64,000 nucleotides of DNA from Rhizobium redzepovicii (GCF_019793435.1 NZ_JAILYH010000005.1:248001-312000); one strand, 5' to 3'. Positions 25,615 to 37,136 are shown, counted from the stretch's first letter. A program made the numbers and translations. The notes: generated by a model from the letters alone, not told the origin.

Positions 25615-27288
25615 CTATCCCTTGCGGGACAAAAACCAGCGGATTTCCGTCTTCTCGGCAAGATCGAAGTCGATTTCGATCTGGTCCGAGCCGCAAATGC
25701 CGGAGCTGTCGGCAAAGAATATGTCCTCGGTGATCAGCACTTCATTGCCGGGCGCCGAAAACAGCCAGCTTTCGCCGTCCGGCGCCGTCAGCAGCACGGA
25801 CTCCCCGTCGCTCTGCTGCAGGACGATGGAGGGATGGATATGAAAACGGGCGACGGCCTTCAGGGGCTCGTCATGCTCAGATCCTTCCCGGACGACGAGC
25901 CGGTCGCGCCCGGTCACGATCGAGCCTGCGCCATTGAGTGTCAGCTCACGCTCGTGCAACACCCCAAACACCCTGAGATAACCGTCATGGCTGAGTTTGA
26001 TGCCGTCGCGTCCGTCCTCCGTTTCGGCGCGCTCGACGGTGACTGTTCTCACCGGTTCGGTAATCGCGTGATTGAGGAAGGGCGAGGGCGAAAAGCGGCT
26101 GGACGAAGTGTCGTTCAAAATAACAGTCGAATGCGCCGCCGTCGTGCGCGCCATCTGGACATAGCGGTGCCCGGCAAATTTCGGCGAGCCCGAATTGATG
26201 ATGAAGCGGTGGCGGCCGGACGACATTTCGAAGGAGAGGCTTCCGGCATGCACGGTCCGCAACGCGCCTCCTGAAGGCGGCGTGCCGGCATCGGCAATGA
26301 TGACTGTTTTTCCGCCGGAAAGCCGCTGATAGCGCGACTGCGGCAAAGCCTTGAACGGCTGGCCGGCGGTCTCGTCATATCTGAGCACCGAGATCAGCTC
26401 GTTTGCCAACGTTGATGTCGCCCCGTTGAACAGCGCCAGATCCCCGTCCTGATGGCGAAAGAACCGCAGCGCCGGATAGATGCGGTCTATGCCGGAGATC
26501 AGCTTCTGCGGCAGGTCATGGCCGAGATTGACATAGGTTTGTCTCAACGGCAGCAGATCGAGCAGCAATTCCAGGCCGACGCGCGGATTGCGCGAGATAT
26601 GGCCGCCATCCGGCAAAATCTGGCTATCGAATTCGCGGTCGAGCGCCTGTGCTGCCTTTCTGAGCGTCGATGCGCGGGCAGGCATGGCGACGGAGGCCAT
26701 GGCGAGCGCGATACGCAGCCGAAACAGCTCCAGGCCGCCAAGCGTATAGGGCGCCATGCGGTGCAGGAACCTCACCTGGAAGGCCAGCGACTTCATGAAG
26801 CGGCGATAAAAGCCACGGTCGGCATTCTGCAGCACCACCGGCGAATGCGAGAGCCAGGCTATGACGCGCTGCGCGGTGACGTCGATCTCCCATGCAATCC
26901 CCTCCATGCGGCCGGCATGGATGGAAAGCCAGCTGTCGACGATCGCGCGGGCAGCGGCCGAACTGCGCTCCGTCTTGTTCGCTCGGATATGCCGCAGCCA
27001 ACCGAAGCTGTGAAGGCGGATCGCGAAGGGGCGCGAAGGCAGGGTAAAGGTGAAGGGTGACTTTCCACTCGTTTCCAGCATCCGCCCGGCCAGCAGAAAT
27101 CGTCCGTTGAGGATCTCGTCGGCCACATGCGAATCGATGCTGCGGAGATCGGTCGGCGCGACGATCAGACGCTCGGGCACGTTGATCGAATGGCGGAAGA
27201 GCTTTAGGCGCAGCAATGCGACGCGGCGCAAGGCGCGCCGCCAAGCCTCCCGAACATACATGCTCGCAAAACGCCGACCGGACTGCAT
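25615..27288 (-). CDS. Heparinase II/III-family protein
   Basis: A 557-residue protein. The N-terminal half is helical (alpha/alpha toroid type: LRHIRANKTERSSAAARAIVDSWL near 100, SRNPRVGLELLLDLLPL near 235). The C-terminal beta-sandwich contains the family segments GALRTVHAGSLSFEMSSGRHRFIINSGSP and TTAAHSTVILNDTSSSRF (near 335-395), typical of heparinase II/III polysaccharide lyases. No signal peptide is evident at ATG 27288, unlike secreted lyases, so a cytoplasmic or non-classical role is possible; substrate unknown. It lies between rsmB and purH on the same strand. Confidence 0.85.
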   Translation of the reverse strand: MQSGRRFASMYVREAWRRALRRVALLRLKLFRHSINVPERLIVAPTDLRSIDSHVADEILNGRFLLAGRMLETSGKSPFTFTLPSRPFAIRLHSFGWLRHIRANKTERSSAAARAIVDSWLSIHAGRMEGIAWEIDVTAQRVIAWLSHSPVVLQNADRGFYRRFMKSLAFQVRFLHRMAPYTLGGLELFRLRIALAMASVAMPARASTLRKAAQALDREFDSQILPDGGHISRNPRVGLELLLDLLPLRQTYVNLGHDLPQKLISGIDRIYPALRFFRHQDGDLALFNGATSTLANELISVLRYDETAGQPFKALPQSRYQRLSGGKTVIIADAGTPPSGGALRTVHAGSLSFEMSSGRHRFIINSGSPKFAGHRYVQMARTTAAHSTVILNDTSSSRFSPSPFLNHAITEPVRTVTVERAETEDGRDGIKLSHDGYLRVFGVLHERELTLNGAGSIVTGRDRLVVREGSEHDEPLKAVARFHIHPSIVLQQSDGESVLLTAPDGESWLFSAPGNEVLITEDIFFADSSGICGSDQIEIDFDLAEKTEIRWFLSRKG

Positions 27289-27471
27289 ATTCTATTGTCT
27301 ATTGACCCTCGTGGTTAAGAATAGGTGAAAAGCGGCCGATTTCATCGCCCGCAATGAATTAATTCGTAACAATGTTCGAATATACGCAAATTAACGTGTT
27401 TCGCCCGCGGTCAGGCGCGATGTAAAGCGTCTTGCGTGGGCAGACGTGGCACGACGCGCGTGAGCCCGCAA

Positions 27472-28860
27472 TCAGGCCACGCGCCGCAGCATGGCGGCAT
27501 AAAAGCCGTCGAGACCGGAGGCGATGCCATCGGGCATTTTTAGCATGGTCGGAAGCGTGCGGAATTCGCCGAGCGGCGTGATCGCCGCTTCAAGGCCGGG
27601 CCAGTCGCCGGCATCGATGCGAGCGCGCTCGATCTCATCCGTGTCGGCAAGAACGCGGGCAACGACCTCCTCGCCTTCGGCGGGATCCAGCGAACAATTC
27701 GAAAAAACCAGAGTGCCACCCGGCTTCAGCAATGTCAGCGCATGACGCAGCAGCCGCTCCTGCAGCGCCGCCAGCCTGCCGATATCCTCGGGTCCCTTTG
27801 TCCACAACACATCGGGGTGCCGGCGTGTTGTGCCAGTGGAAGAGCAGGGCGCATCGAGCAGGATTGCATCGAAACGCTCGGCCGGTTCGAATGTCGTCAG
27901 GTCCGCCGCGATCGTCTCTGCTTTAAGGCTGAGCCGGTCGAGATTCGACCGCAGCCGTCTCAGCCGGCTTTCCGACTGGTCAAGCGCAGTGACCGCACCG
28001 CCGGCAAGAATGAGCTGCGCCGTCTTGCCGCCGGGCGCGGCGCAGAGATCGGCGGCGCGCTTGCCCGAGAGATCGCCGAACAGTCTGGCCGGAATGCTTG
28101 CGGCCGCATCCTGCACCCACCACGCGCCCTCATCGAAGCCTTCAAGCGACGGGATGCCGCCATCGAAAGCCGCGAGCCGCACACCGCCGGTCGGCAGTGC
28201 AACGCCGTTCAGCCGCTTTGCCCAGCCTTCGGCATCCGACTTGACGGTCAGGTCGATTGCGGCCGGTTGGAGCTGGGATTCCGAAATCGCCAGCGCCGCG
28301 TCCCGGCCATAGGCTTTTTCCAGCTTGGCGATGAACCAGGCCGGCATCGGCGCGACCTTGCCGATTTCGGCGAGCACCTCATCTTTCTCGCGGCCGAGCC
28401 GGCGAAGAACGGCATTGACCAGCTTGGCAAAACGCCGGTTGCGCGGATCCTGATTGGCCTGCTCGACGGCAAGATCGACGGCCGAATGGTCGGGCACATC
28501 GAGATAGAGGATCTGTGCGGCGCCGATCGAAAGCACATGCTGCAGCGCCCGTGCCCCCTCCGGCAGCGGCGATTCCAGCAGCGAACCTATGGCGGCATCG
28601 ATACGCGGCAGATGGCGCAGCGTCGTGTTCAGGATGGCGCGGACAAGCGCCCGGTCGCTTTCGCCAAGCGCCCGATAGGCCGGATTGCCGTGTTCATGAT
28701 CGAGGGCACCGTCGAGCGGCAGTTTGCGATCGATGACGGCGCCGAGAATTTTTGCCGCCGCGGCCCGTGCCTGCAGGCCAGGTTTTACAGGCGCGGATCG
28801 CTCGGCGGAGGGCCTATGCTTGCGGAATGGTTTCTTCGTGCCGTCTGAATTCAAGACCAT
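27472..28860 (-). CDS. rsmB: 16S rRNA (cytosine-967-C5)-methyltransferase
   Basis: A 462-residue RsmB/Sun/Fmu-type enzyme that makes m5C967 in 16S rRNA. The N-terminal NusB-like RNA-binding domain (about 28-165) includes [22 protein letters not shown] and [12 protein letters not shown]. The methyltransferase domain follows: [18 protein letters not shown] (SAM site, near 268), [21 protein letters not shown] (first catalytic Cys, near 332) and [17 protein letters not shown] (second catalytic Cys, near 390). The start ATG 28860 overlaps the end of htpX by 10 bp, so the two genes are probably co-transcribed and coupled. Confidence 0.94.
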   Translation of the reverse strand: MVLNSDGTKKPFRKHRPSAERSAPVKPGLQARAAAAKILGAVIDRKLPLDGALDHEHGNPAYRALGESDRALVRAILNTTLRHLPRIDAAIGSLLESPLPEGARALQHVLSIGAAQILYLDVPDHSAVDLAVEQANQDPRNRRFAKLVNAVLRRLGREKDEVLAEIGKVAPMPAWFIAKLEKAYGRDAALAISESQLQPAAIDLTVKSDAEGWAKRLNGVALPTGGVRLAAFDGGIPSLEGFDEGAWWVQDAAASIPARLFGDLSGKRAADLCAAPGGKTAQLILAGGAVTALDQSESRLRRLRSNLDRLSLKAETIAADLTTFEPAERFDAILLDAPCSSTGTTRRHPDVLWTKGPEDIGRLAALQERLLRHALTLLKPGGTLVFSNCSLDPAEGEEVVARVLADTDEIERARIDAGDWPGLEAAITPLGEFRTLPTMLKMPDGIASGLDGFYAAMLRRVA

Positions 28861-29813
28861 GGACCTTTTGGCGGTTGCGAACCACCGCGACCAAGACCCG
28901 TATCCGGAACAGAGCGCGATTTGCGCGACGGAGTAGCAGCCCGAACCGGCGGCGTCGAGACGTTCATGCCGCCCTGCGCCATGTCCTGCAGCGCAGCGAT
29001 GCGGTTTTCCGTGTTCGGATGCGTGGAAAACAGATTGTCCATGCGCTCGCCGGAGAGCGGATTGATGATGAACATATGCGCGGTCGCCGGGTTGCGCTCG
29101 GCATCCTCATTCGGCACGTGAGCGGCGCCGCGCGCGATCTTGCCGAGGGCGGAAGCAAGCCAGAGCGGATTGCCGCAGATCTCGGCGCCGCGGCGGTCGG
29201 CCGAATATTCGCGCGTCCGGCTGATTGCCATCTGCACCAGCATGGCCGCAAGCGGCGCCACGATCATCGCGACGAGGACGCCGACGAATCCGAGGGGATT
29301 GTTGTTGTTTTCCCGGTTGCCGCCAAAGAAGAAGGCGAAGTTGCCGAGCATCGAGATCGCCCCGGCAAGCGTTGCCGTGATCGTCATCGTCAGCGTGTCG
29401 CGGTTCTGAATATGGGCGAGCTCATGCGCCATCACACCGGCGACCTCCTCTGGAGACAATGCTTGGAGCAGGCCGGTCGAGGCGGCGACGGCGGCGTTCT
29501 CGGGATTGCGGCCGGTGGCAAAGGCATTCGGCTGCGGGCTGTCATAGAGATAGACCTTCGGCATCGGCAGGCCGGCATTGCGGGCGAGATTGCGCACGAT
29601 CGCAAAGAACTCCGGTGCGTTGCGCTCATCGACTTGCTGGGCGCGATAGGCCGAAAGCACCATGCGGTCGGAATTCCAATAGGAGAAGAAATTCATGCCG
29701 GCGGCAATGACGAAAGCAATCATCATGCCGGCGCGACCGCCGATCAGAAAGCCGACAAACATGAAAAGCGCCGTCATGAAGGCAAGCAACATGGCAGTGC
29801 GGACGAGGTTCAT
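28851..29813 (-). CDS. htpX: Membrane zinc metalloprotease HtpX
   Basis: HtpX degrades misfolded inner-membrane proteins. The 320-residue protein starts at ATG 29813 with GGAG upstream. Two N-terminal helices (about 4-22 and 29-47) come first. HELAH near residue 130 is the zinc HExxH motif, and the third ligand Glu lies in [14 protein letters not shown] near 200. [14 protein letters not shown] near 265 is also conserved. A C-terminal tail of about 35 residues, basic and rich in Pro, Ser and Gly, extends beyond the usual end at about 285. The gene overlaps rsmB by 10 bp. Confidence 0.95.
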   Translation of the reverse strand: MNLVRTAMLLAFMTALFMFVGFLIGGRAGMMIAFVIAAGMNFFSYWNSDRMVLSAYRAQQVDERNAPEFFAIVRNLARNAGLPMPKVYLYDSPQPNAFATGRNPENAAVAASTGLLQALSPEEVAGVMAHELAHIQNRDTLTMTITATLAGAISMLGNFAFFFGGNRENNNNPLGFVGVLVAMIVAPLAAMLVQMAISRTREYSADRRGAEICGNPLWLASALGKIARGAAHVPNEDAERNPATAHMFIINPLSGERMDNLFSTHPNTENRIAALQDMAQGGMNVSTPPVRAATPSRKSRSVPDTGLGRGGSQPPKGPWS

Positions 29814-29921
29814 TGCGGATCTCCATCCGATTTCGCCGGCGCAAGCTTTCAATCGCGGCACCGGCACATTATGATTTGGTTATTAACCAGCCATTTTCAA
29901 TATTTTCGGGCAGGAGATGCC

Positions 29922-30143
29922 ATGCAGGACGCCGATAACGACAATAGCCAAACGCCGACTGCCGAGGCATCGCAGCCGCGCAAGATGCTGTCCCCGGCTG
30001 CCAAACGTGCGCTTGCCGAAGCCGAGGAGCGGCGAAAGAACCAGAAGCCGCTGGAGCTGCCACCGGAAACCGGCGGCCGCGGCGGCGCCGAGCCGGCCCG
30101 CTTCGGCGATTACGAGATCAATGGCCGGGCGATCGATTTTTAG
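29922..30143 (+). CDS. DUF1674 / succinate dehydrogenase assembly factor 4-like protein
   Basis: This 73-residue protein starts at ATG 29922 behind AGGAG. The first 45 residues are polar and disordered-looking. The C-terminal RFGDYEINGRAIDF matches the conserved end of DUF1674 proteins, whose mitochondrial member SDHAF4 binds the FAD-loaded SdhA subunit and helps complex II assembly. Whether this bacterial copy does so is inference. It is divergent from htpX and ends with TAG; the 190-bp gap to acs has no further gene I can see. Confidence 0.85.
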   Translation: MQDADNDNSQTPTAEASQPRKMLSPAAKRALAEAEERRKNQKPLELPPETGGRGGAEPARFGDYEINGRAIDF

Positions 30144-30292
30144 GTTTTCTCGTCTCGGTCGGGAACTGACACGCGAGGTGCTGGACGGAATGGTCGATCG
30201 TTGCCAAAGAATCCGGCTAACGTCACCTCGCGGGCAATCTTCTCTTACAGCAATATGAGGAGCCGCCGGCCACGCCTCCAAATGTAGGAAGT

Positions 30293-30327
30293 GAGCCGCC
30301 CCAGAACCCGATAGGCTGGAGCGGCTC
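30293..30327 (-). terminator. Possible hairpin terminator after acs
   Basis: The arms GAGCCGC (30293-30299) and GCGGCTC (30321-30327) can extend by CCAG/CTGG. It lies 7 bp past the acs stop, with no clear T-run. Confidence 0.4.
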
Positions 30328-30333
30328 GCTATA

Positions 30334-32289
<1,956 letters not shown>

Positions 32290-32518
32290 GCAACTCCTCC
32301 TCATGGGACATGCGACGGGCTGCCTGAGTTTAGGGCCCGGATTTCAAAACACGGCAATTCATAGCAGCTCGCATCGTGGCGGCAATTAGACAAAGGTCAT
32401 TTCATTCCGGAAGAATTGCAATTCTGCGACAGTGCGGTTATATAGCGCCATATTTCCCGGACATTGTGGTGACAATCCACGGACCGCGACCGGCGCGGAC
32501 GATAGAAGGACTATATCC

Positions 32519-33226
32519 ATGGCTCAAACACTGCTCATGCCGAAGGCGACCGCCATCTGGCTTGTCGACAACACGGCACTGTCTTTCGATCAGATCGCGC
32601 AGTTCTGCAAACTGCATCCGCTCGAAGTCAAGGCGATCGCCGATGGCGAAGCCGCGCAGGGCATCAAGGGCCTCGACCCGATCTCGACCGGACAGCTCTC
32701 CCGCGACGAGATCGCCCGCGCCGAAGCCAATCCGAACCACAAGCTGAAGCTTTCCGAACCGAAGGTGCGGGTGCCGGAATCCAAGCGCCGCGGCCCGCGT
32801 TATACGCCGGTTTCCAAGCGTCAGGACCGTCCGAACGCCATTCTCTGGCTCGTTCGCAACCATCCGGAGCTGAAGGACGCGCAGATTTCCCGCCTCGTCG
32901 GCACGACGAAATCCACCATCGAGCAGATCCGCGAGCGCACCCACTGGAACTCCGCCAACCTGGCGCCGATGGATCCGGTAACGCTCGGCCTTTGCAGCCA
33001 GATCGATCTCGACATGGAAGTGGAAAAGGCTTCCAAGGGCCGTCCGTTGCCGACCGCCGCCGAGCTTGGCGCGACGCTCCAATCGGCCCAGGAAACCGAG
33101 CGCCTGACCCCGAGCTACGAGCGCGAGGAGGAAAAGGAAAAGGAAATCGATGCCGACGCCGTCTTCCGCAAGCTGAGTTCGTTGCGCTCGGCGCCGAAGG
33201 ACGAGGACGACGACGATCAGTACTGA
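32519..33226 (+). CDS. trcR: DUF1013 / cell-cycle transcriptional regulator TrcR
   Basis: A 235-residue cytoplasmic protein of an alphaproteobacteria-specific family (DUF1013), named cell-cycle transcriptional regulator TrcR in current annotation. The start is ATG 32519 (MAQTLLMPKATAIWLVDNT). Two helix-turn-helix-like segments can be seen: LSFDQIAQFCKLHPLEVKAIADGE (about 22-45) and LKDAQISRLVGTTKSTIEQIRERTHW (about 118-143). The tail is acidic (KDEDDDDQY). It is divergent from acs, with a 229-bp gap, and convergent with the flagellin gene, with which it shares a terminator. The regulatory targets are not visible here. Confidence 0.85.
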   Translation: MAQTLLMPKATAIWLVDNTALSFDQIAQFCKLHPLEVKAIADGEAAQGIKGLDPISTGQLSRDEIARAEANPNHKLKLSEPKVRVPESKRRGPRYTPVSKRQDRPNAILWLVRNHPELKDAQISRLVGTTKSTIEQIRERTHWNSANLAPMDPVTLGLCSQIDLDMEVEKASKGRPLPTAAELGATLQSAQETERLTPSYEREEEKEKEIDADAVFRKLSSLRSAPKDEDDDDQY

Positions 33227-33243
33227 GAGATCGACGATCTGAT

Positions 33244-33283
33244 AAAAAACCCCGCCGGTATGAGCTGACCGGCGGGGTTTTTT
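33244..33283. terminator. Bidirectional terminator between trcR and the flagellin gene
   Basis: A 16-bp perfect inverted repeat (33244-33259 / 33268-33283) has a GC core ACCCCGCCGGT flanked by A6 and T6, so it works on either strand. Confidence 0.92.
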
Positions 33284-33291
33284 GTTGCGGA

Positions 33292-34227
33292 TTAGCTGCG
33301 GAACAGGGTGAGGATGTTCTGCGCCGAGCTGTTGGCGATCGACAGCGACTGGACGGCGAGCTGCTGCTGCGTCTGCAACGCCGACAGCTTGCTCGATTCC
33401 TCTTCCATATCGGCATCGACCAGGCGGCCAATGCCGGAGTCGATCGAATCATGAAGACCGCTGACGAAATTTTCCTGCAGCTGGATACGGGTCGAGATTG
33501 AGCCGAGAGCCGAGCCGGCGGCCGTCATGGCACCCAAAACCAGTTCGACGCCGGTCAGGGCTGAATCGAGCTGGCCCTGGGTGAAACCGGTAATATCGAG
33601 ATCATAGATCGACGCCATGACGATGAAGGTGCCGCCATAGGTTCCGTTGAAGGCCGTGCCGATGATCCCGCTTGATGTCTCGATCGCACCGGTGCTCGTC
33701 ATGCCGAAGAGCACATTTCCAAGCGATCCCGAATCGAGCACATAGTCCGTCGTCTTGACCGAGACGGCATTGCTGCCATCACGCACGAAGGAGGAAACCA
33801 CGCTCTTCGTGCCGTCGGCGCCGGCGACCCAGTTTTCACCGGAGAAAGACGCCGATTGGGCGATGCTGAGCAGCTGTTCCTGCAACTGATCGAGCTCCTG
33901 CTGGATCTTCGTCTTGTCGACGCCCTTTTCCGTGGCGGCAACGATCTTCGCCTTGATTTCACTGACGATGTCGAGCGCGCTGTCCATGGCCGAATAGGCG
34001 GTGTCGACCTTGGCCGCGCCAAGTCCGAGCGCGTCGGAGACGGCCGAAAGCGCCTTGTTGTCAGAACGCATGGTCGTAGCAATCGACCAGTAGGCAGCAT
34101 TGTCGGCTGCCTTCTCGACACGATAACCCGAGGAAACGCGACCCTGGGTGTCCTTGAGGCTGTCGTTTACGCCGCGCAAAGTCTGCAGCGCTGCCATGGC
34201 AGCGTTGTTGGTAAGGATGCTTGTCAT
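33292..34227 (-). CDS. Flagellin, solitary copy
   Basis: A 311-residue flagellin starting at ATG 34227 (MTSILTNNAAMAALQTLR). The N-terminal D0/D1 coiled-coil region has SSGYRVEKAADNAAYWSIATTMRSD, the rhizobial form of the flagellin signature. The C-terminal D1/D0 region has LVDADMEEESSKLSALQTQQQL ... ILTLFRS. The central variable part is short, so it is a small rhizobial-type filament subunit, exported by the flagellar type III system. No other flagellar gene is in the window. The upstream gap holds a RIME repeat, so its promoter must lie within about 40 bp of the gene or beyond the repeat. Confidence 0.95.
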   Translation of the reverse strand: MTSILTNNAAMAALQTLRGVNDSLKDTQGRVSSGYRVEKAADNAAYWSIATTMRSDNKALSAVSDALGLGAAKVDTAYSAMDSALDIVSEIKAKIVAATEKGVDKTKIQQELDQLQEQLLSIAQSASFSGENWVAGADGTKSVVSSFVRDGSNAVSVKTTDYVLDSGSLGNVLFGMTSTGAIETSSGIIGTAFNGTYGGTFIVMASIYDLDITGFTQGQLDSALTGVELVLGAMTAAGSALGSISTRIQLQENFVSGLHDSIDSGIGRLVDADMEEESSKLSALQTQQQLAVQSLSIANSSAQNILTLFRS

Positions 34228-34265
34228 GATCCGTTCCACAATCTTTGGAGAAAGGGCATTCCGGA

Positions 34266-34370
34266 CTACAGCGCCGCGCGTCTTTCAGACGCGCAAAGGA
34301 CGCTGTAGCACTTCAACTGCTGCATAATTTTGCCCTTAGATCGATTCCGATTTAAGGAATTATGCAGTAG
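34266..34370. repeat. RIME-like rhizobial intergenic mosaic element
   Basis: About 105 bp with two palindromes. First: CTACAGCG (34266-34273) / CGCTGTAG (34301-34308), enclosing GCGCGTCT / AGACGCGC with a 3-base loop. Second: CTGCATAATT (34320-34329) / AATTATGCAG (34358-34367). Size and layout match the known Rhizobium-specific intergenic mosaic elements. It fills most of the 256-bp gap upstream of the flagellin gene. Confidence 0.8.
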
Positions 34371-34483
34371 GCCGGTAACGGCGACCGCGTCATGCAAAGC
34401 CTGCTATACAAGCCATTGCCGTTAACAAACCCTTGCATCACATGGTTAACAATTCCTCAATTGGGCTTAAGGAATGTGTAATT

Positions 34484-36394
34484 TCACATCGGCAGAGAGC
34501 CCAAACCACGCCGGCGCAGCGCCTCGGCAATTTCCTCCAAAATCGTTGGATCATCAATAGTTGCGGGCATTTTCCAAGGTATGCCGTCGGCGATTTTCTG
34601 CATCGTGCCGCGAAGGATCTTGCCGGAGCGCGTCTTCGGCAATCGGTTAACGGTGATGGCCATCTTGAAGGCGGCGACAGGCCCGATCTGATCGCGAATC
34701 ATCGCCACCACCTCTGATTCGATCGCCGTCACCTCGCGCAAAACATTCCGTTTCAGCACCAGGAATCCACATGGCACCTGACCCTTCAACCTGTCGATCA
34801 CGCCGATGACCGCGCATTCGGCGACATCGGGATGACGCGCGCAGACTTCCTCCATCGCCCCGGTGGAAAGCCGATGACCGGCGCAATTGATGATGTCGTC
34901 GGTGCGCGACATGATGAAGAGATAACCGTCCTCGTCGATATAGCCGGCATCGGCCGTCTTGTAGGTGCCGGGAAACTCGTCGAGATAAGCCGACCGGAAA
35001 CGGTCGTCCGCATTCCAGAGGGTCGGCAGGCAGCCCGGCGGCAAGGGAAGCCGTATGACGATATTGCCGAGCGTTCCCGCCTCGATCGGATGGCCGGCAT
35101 CGTCGAGCACGGCGATATCATAGCCGGGCATTGGCAGCGCCGGCGAACCGTGCTTGACGGGAAGGGCGCCGAGGCCGAGCGGATTGGCGGCAATCGGCCA
35201 GCCGGTCTCCGTCTGCCACCAGTGATCGATGACCGGGATGGCGAGCATGCGCTCCGCCCATTTCAGCGTCTCCGGGTCCGCCCTCTCACCGGCGAGAAAC
35301 AGCGCCCGCAGATCCGGCATGGGATACCGCCGCATCAGTTCCCCGTCGCCATCCTCCCGGCGGATCGCGCGGAACGCCGTCGGCGCGGTGAAGAGCACCC
35401 GCACGTTATATTCCGATACAACGCGCCAGAACGCGCCGGCATCCGGGGTGCCGACCGGTTTTCCCTCGAAGATCAGGGTGGTGACGCCCGAGATCAGTGG
35501 GGCATAGACGATGTAGGAGTGCCCGACGACCCAGCCGATATCCGAAGCCGTCCAGAAGACCTCACCCGGCTTCAAGCCGTAGATATTCCGCATCGACCAG
35601 TTGAGCGCGACCAAATGACCGCCATTGTCGCGCACGACGCCCTTCGGCTGGCCGGTGGTGCCGGAGGTGTAGAGGATATAGAGCGGGTCGGTTGCCTTGA
35701 CTGGAACACAGGCGATCTCGGCTCCGCGATGCTGCGCCACCGCCGCCTCGAAATCCTGATCGCGGCCGCTGACGAGATCCGCCCGGAGTTCCGGCCGCTG
35801 CAGCACCAGACAGCGCTCCGGCTTCGAGCGCGCCAGCATGAGCGCCTGGTCGACAAGGGGCTTATAGGCGACGATGCGGCCGGGCTCGAGCCCGCAGCTC
35901 GCGGTGATCACCAGCTTCGCGCCGCAATCATCGATGCGGGCAGCGAGCTCGCTGGCGGCAAAACCACCGAAGACGACGGAGTGAACCGCACCGATGCGGG
36001 CGCAGGCGAGCATCGAAAACACCGCCTGCGGGACCATCGGCATATAGAGGATGACGCGATCGCCTCCGGCGATCCCGAGGTCAAGCAGCGTCGCGGCGAT
36101 GGCCTTCACTTCGTCAAGGACTTCGTCGTAAGTGAAACGGCGCTTCTCGCCGGTCATCGCACTGTCGAAGATAACCGCCGTCTCGCCACCGCGCCCGGCA
36201 GTCACATGACGGTCGAGGCAATTGTGGCAGGTATTGGTTTCAGCTCCTGAGAACCAGCGGCCATAGACGCCTTCATCGGGCGAAAATACCCGCGCCGGCG
36301 GTTTGAACCAGTCGATATCGGCGGCGGCTTCGCGCCAGAAGGCTTCGGGATCCCGTTTCCAGGCAGTATAAGCCTGATGATAGCCGTTCTGCAT
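34484..36394 (-). CDS. prpE: Propionyl-CoA synthetase-like AMP-forming ligase
   Basis: A 636-residue acyl-CoA synthetase related to acs, starting at ATG 36394 behind GGAGGAG. It opens MQNGYHQAYTAWKRDPEAFW, as PrpE/ACSS3-type proteins do, and has NTCHNCLDRHV where Acs has [11 protein letters not shown]. The P-loop is YTSGTTGQPKGVVRDNGGHLVAL (GTTG and RDNGGH are PrpE-like; Acs has GSTG and HTTGGY). DHWWQTETGWPI near 410 carries the acyl-pocket Trp. The catalytic Lys lies in [15 protein letters not shown] near 600. Substrate by family: propionate or another short acid. Exact specificity is inference, and the gene name is provisional. Confidence 0.82.
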   Translation of the reverse strand: MQNGYHQAYTAWKRDPEAFWREAAADIDWFKPPARVFSPDEGVYGRWFSGAETNTCHNCLDRHVTAGRGGETAVIFDSAMTGEKRRFTYDEVLDEVKAIAATLLDLGIAGGDRVILYMPMVPQAVFSMLACARIGAVHSVVFGGFAASELAARIDDCGAKLVITASCGLEPGRIVAYKPLVDQALMLARSKPERCLVLQRPELRADLVSGRDQDFEAAVAQHRGAEIACVPVKATDPLYILYTSGTTGQPKGVVRDNGGHLVALNWSMRNIYGLKPGEVFWTASDIGWVVGHSYIVYAPLISGVTTLIFEGKPVGTPDAGAFWRVVSEYNVRVLFTAPTAFRAIRREDGDGELMRRYPMPDLRALFLAGERADPETLKWAERMLAIPVIDHWWQTETGWPIAANPLGLGALPVKHGSPALPMPGYDIAVLDDAGHPIEAGTLGNIVIRLPLPPGCLPTLWNADDRFRSAYLDEFPGTYKTADAGYIDEDGYLFIMSRTDDIINCAGHRLSTGAMEEVCARHPDVAECAVIGVIDRLKGQVPCGFLVLKRNVLREVTAIESEVVAMIRDQIGPVAAFKMAITVNRLPKTRSGKILRGTMQKIADGIPWKMPATIDDPTILEEIAEALRRRGLGSLPM

Positions 36395-36476
36395 CTGCTC
36401 CTCCCCAGGATATGCAAGCCTCGATCTCAATCTAGGCGGCAGTGGGGGGAACGGGAAGCCCGACCAAAGCAGAGTA

Positions 36477-37136
36477 TCAGCGGGCGCCGAAAATTGCCGA
36501 TCCCACGCGCACGCTGGTGGCGCCGAAGGCAATCGCTGTCTCGTAATCGCCCGACATGCCCATCGACAGTTTTTCGACGCCGCATTTGAATGCGAGTTTT
36601 GCCAGCAGGGCGAAGTGCGGTCCGGGATTTTCCTCCGCCGGCGGAATACACATCAGACCCTCGATGGAAAGGCCGAGTTCTTCGCGGCAAAGGGCGACGA
36701 AGGACGCGACCTCTTCGGGAGCAATGCCGGCCTTCTGCGGCTCGAGCCCGGTATTGACCTGGACATAGAGCCGCGGCCTCTTGTCTTGCCGCTTCATCTC
36801 CTCGGCAAGCGCGCGGGCGATCTTTTCCCGGTCCACCGTCTCGATGACATCGAAAAGCGCCACCGCATCCGCCGCCTTGTTCGACTGCAGCGGTCCGATC
36901 AGGTGCAGCACGATATCCGGCCGCTCGGCCTTCAGCGCCGGCCACTTGCCCTGGCTCTCCTGCACCCGGTTCTCCCCGAAGACGCGCTGCCCGGCGTCGA
37001 TAGCCGGGCGGATCGCCTCCGCCTCGAAGGTCTTCGACACCGCGACGAGCTGAACGGAACCCGCAGGGCGGGCTGCCTGGCGTTCACCAGCCGCAATCCG
37101 CGACCGCACGTCGTTCAAGCGCTCTTGAAGTTCCAT
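36477..37136 (-). CDS. YggS-family PLP homeostasis protein
   Basis: A 219-residue PLP-binding protein of the YggS/PROSC family, starting at ATG 37136. VQLVAVSKTFEAEAIRPAIDAG near residue 28 contains the PLP lysine, VFGENRVQES follows near 52, and HLIGPLQSNK near 77 is the family signature. SMGMSGDYETAIAFGATSVRVGSAIFG ends the protein with the phosphate-binding loop. These proteins have no known enzymatic reaction and buffer free PLP; loss disturbs amino-acid pools in other bacteria. It is divergent from leuS with a 200-bp gap. Confidence 0.93.
   Translation of the reverse strand: MELQERLNDVRSRIAAGERQAARPAGSVQLVAVSKTFEAEAIRPAIDAGQRVFGENRVQESQGKWPALKAERPDIVLHLIGPLQSNKAADAVALFDVIETVDREKIARALAEEMKRQDKRPRLYVQVNTGLEPQKAGIAPEEVASFVALCREELGLSIEGLMCIPPAEENPGPHFALLAKLAFKCGVEKLSMGMSGDYETAIAFGATSVRVGSAIFGAR

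Noticed and set aside
27289..27471. Possible gene or RNA in the heparinase/rsmB gap
   Set aside because: No open frame with a start signal, no strong hairpin and no known RNA motif were seen; the only notable feature is AT-rich sequence near 27355-27400.
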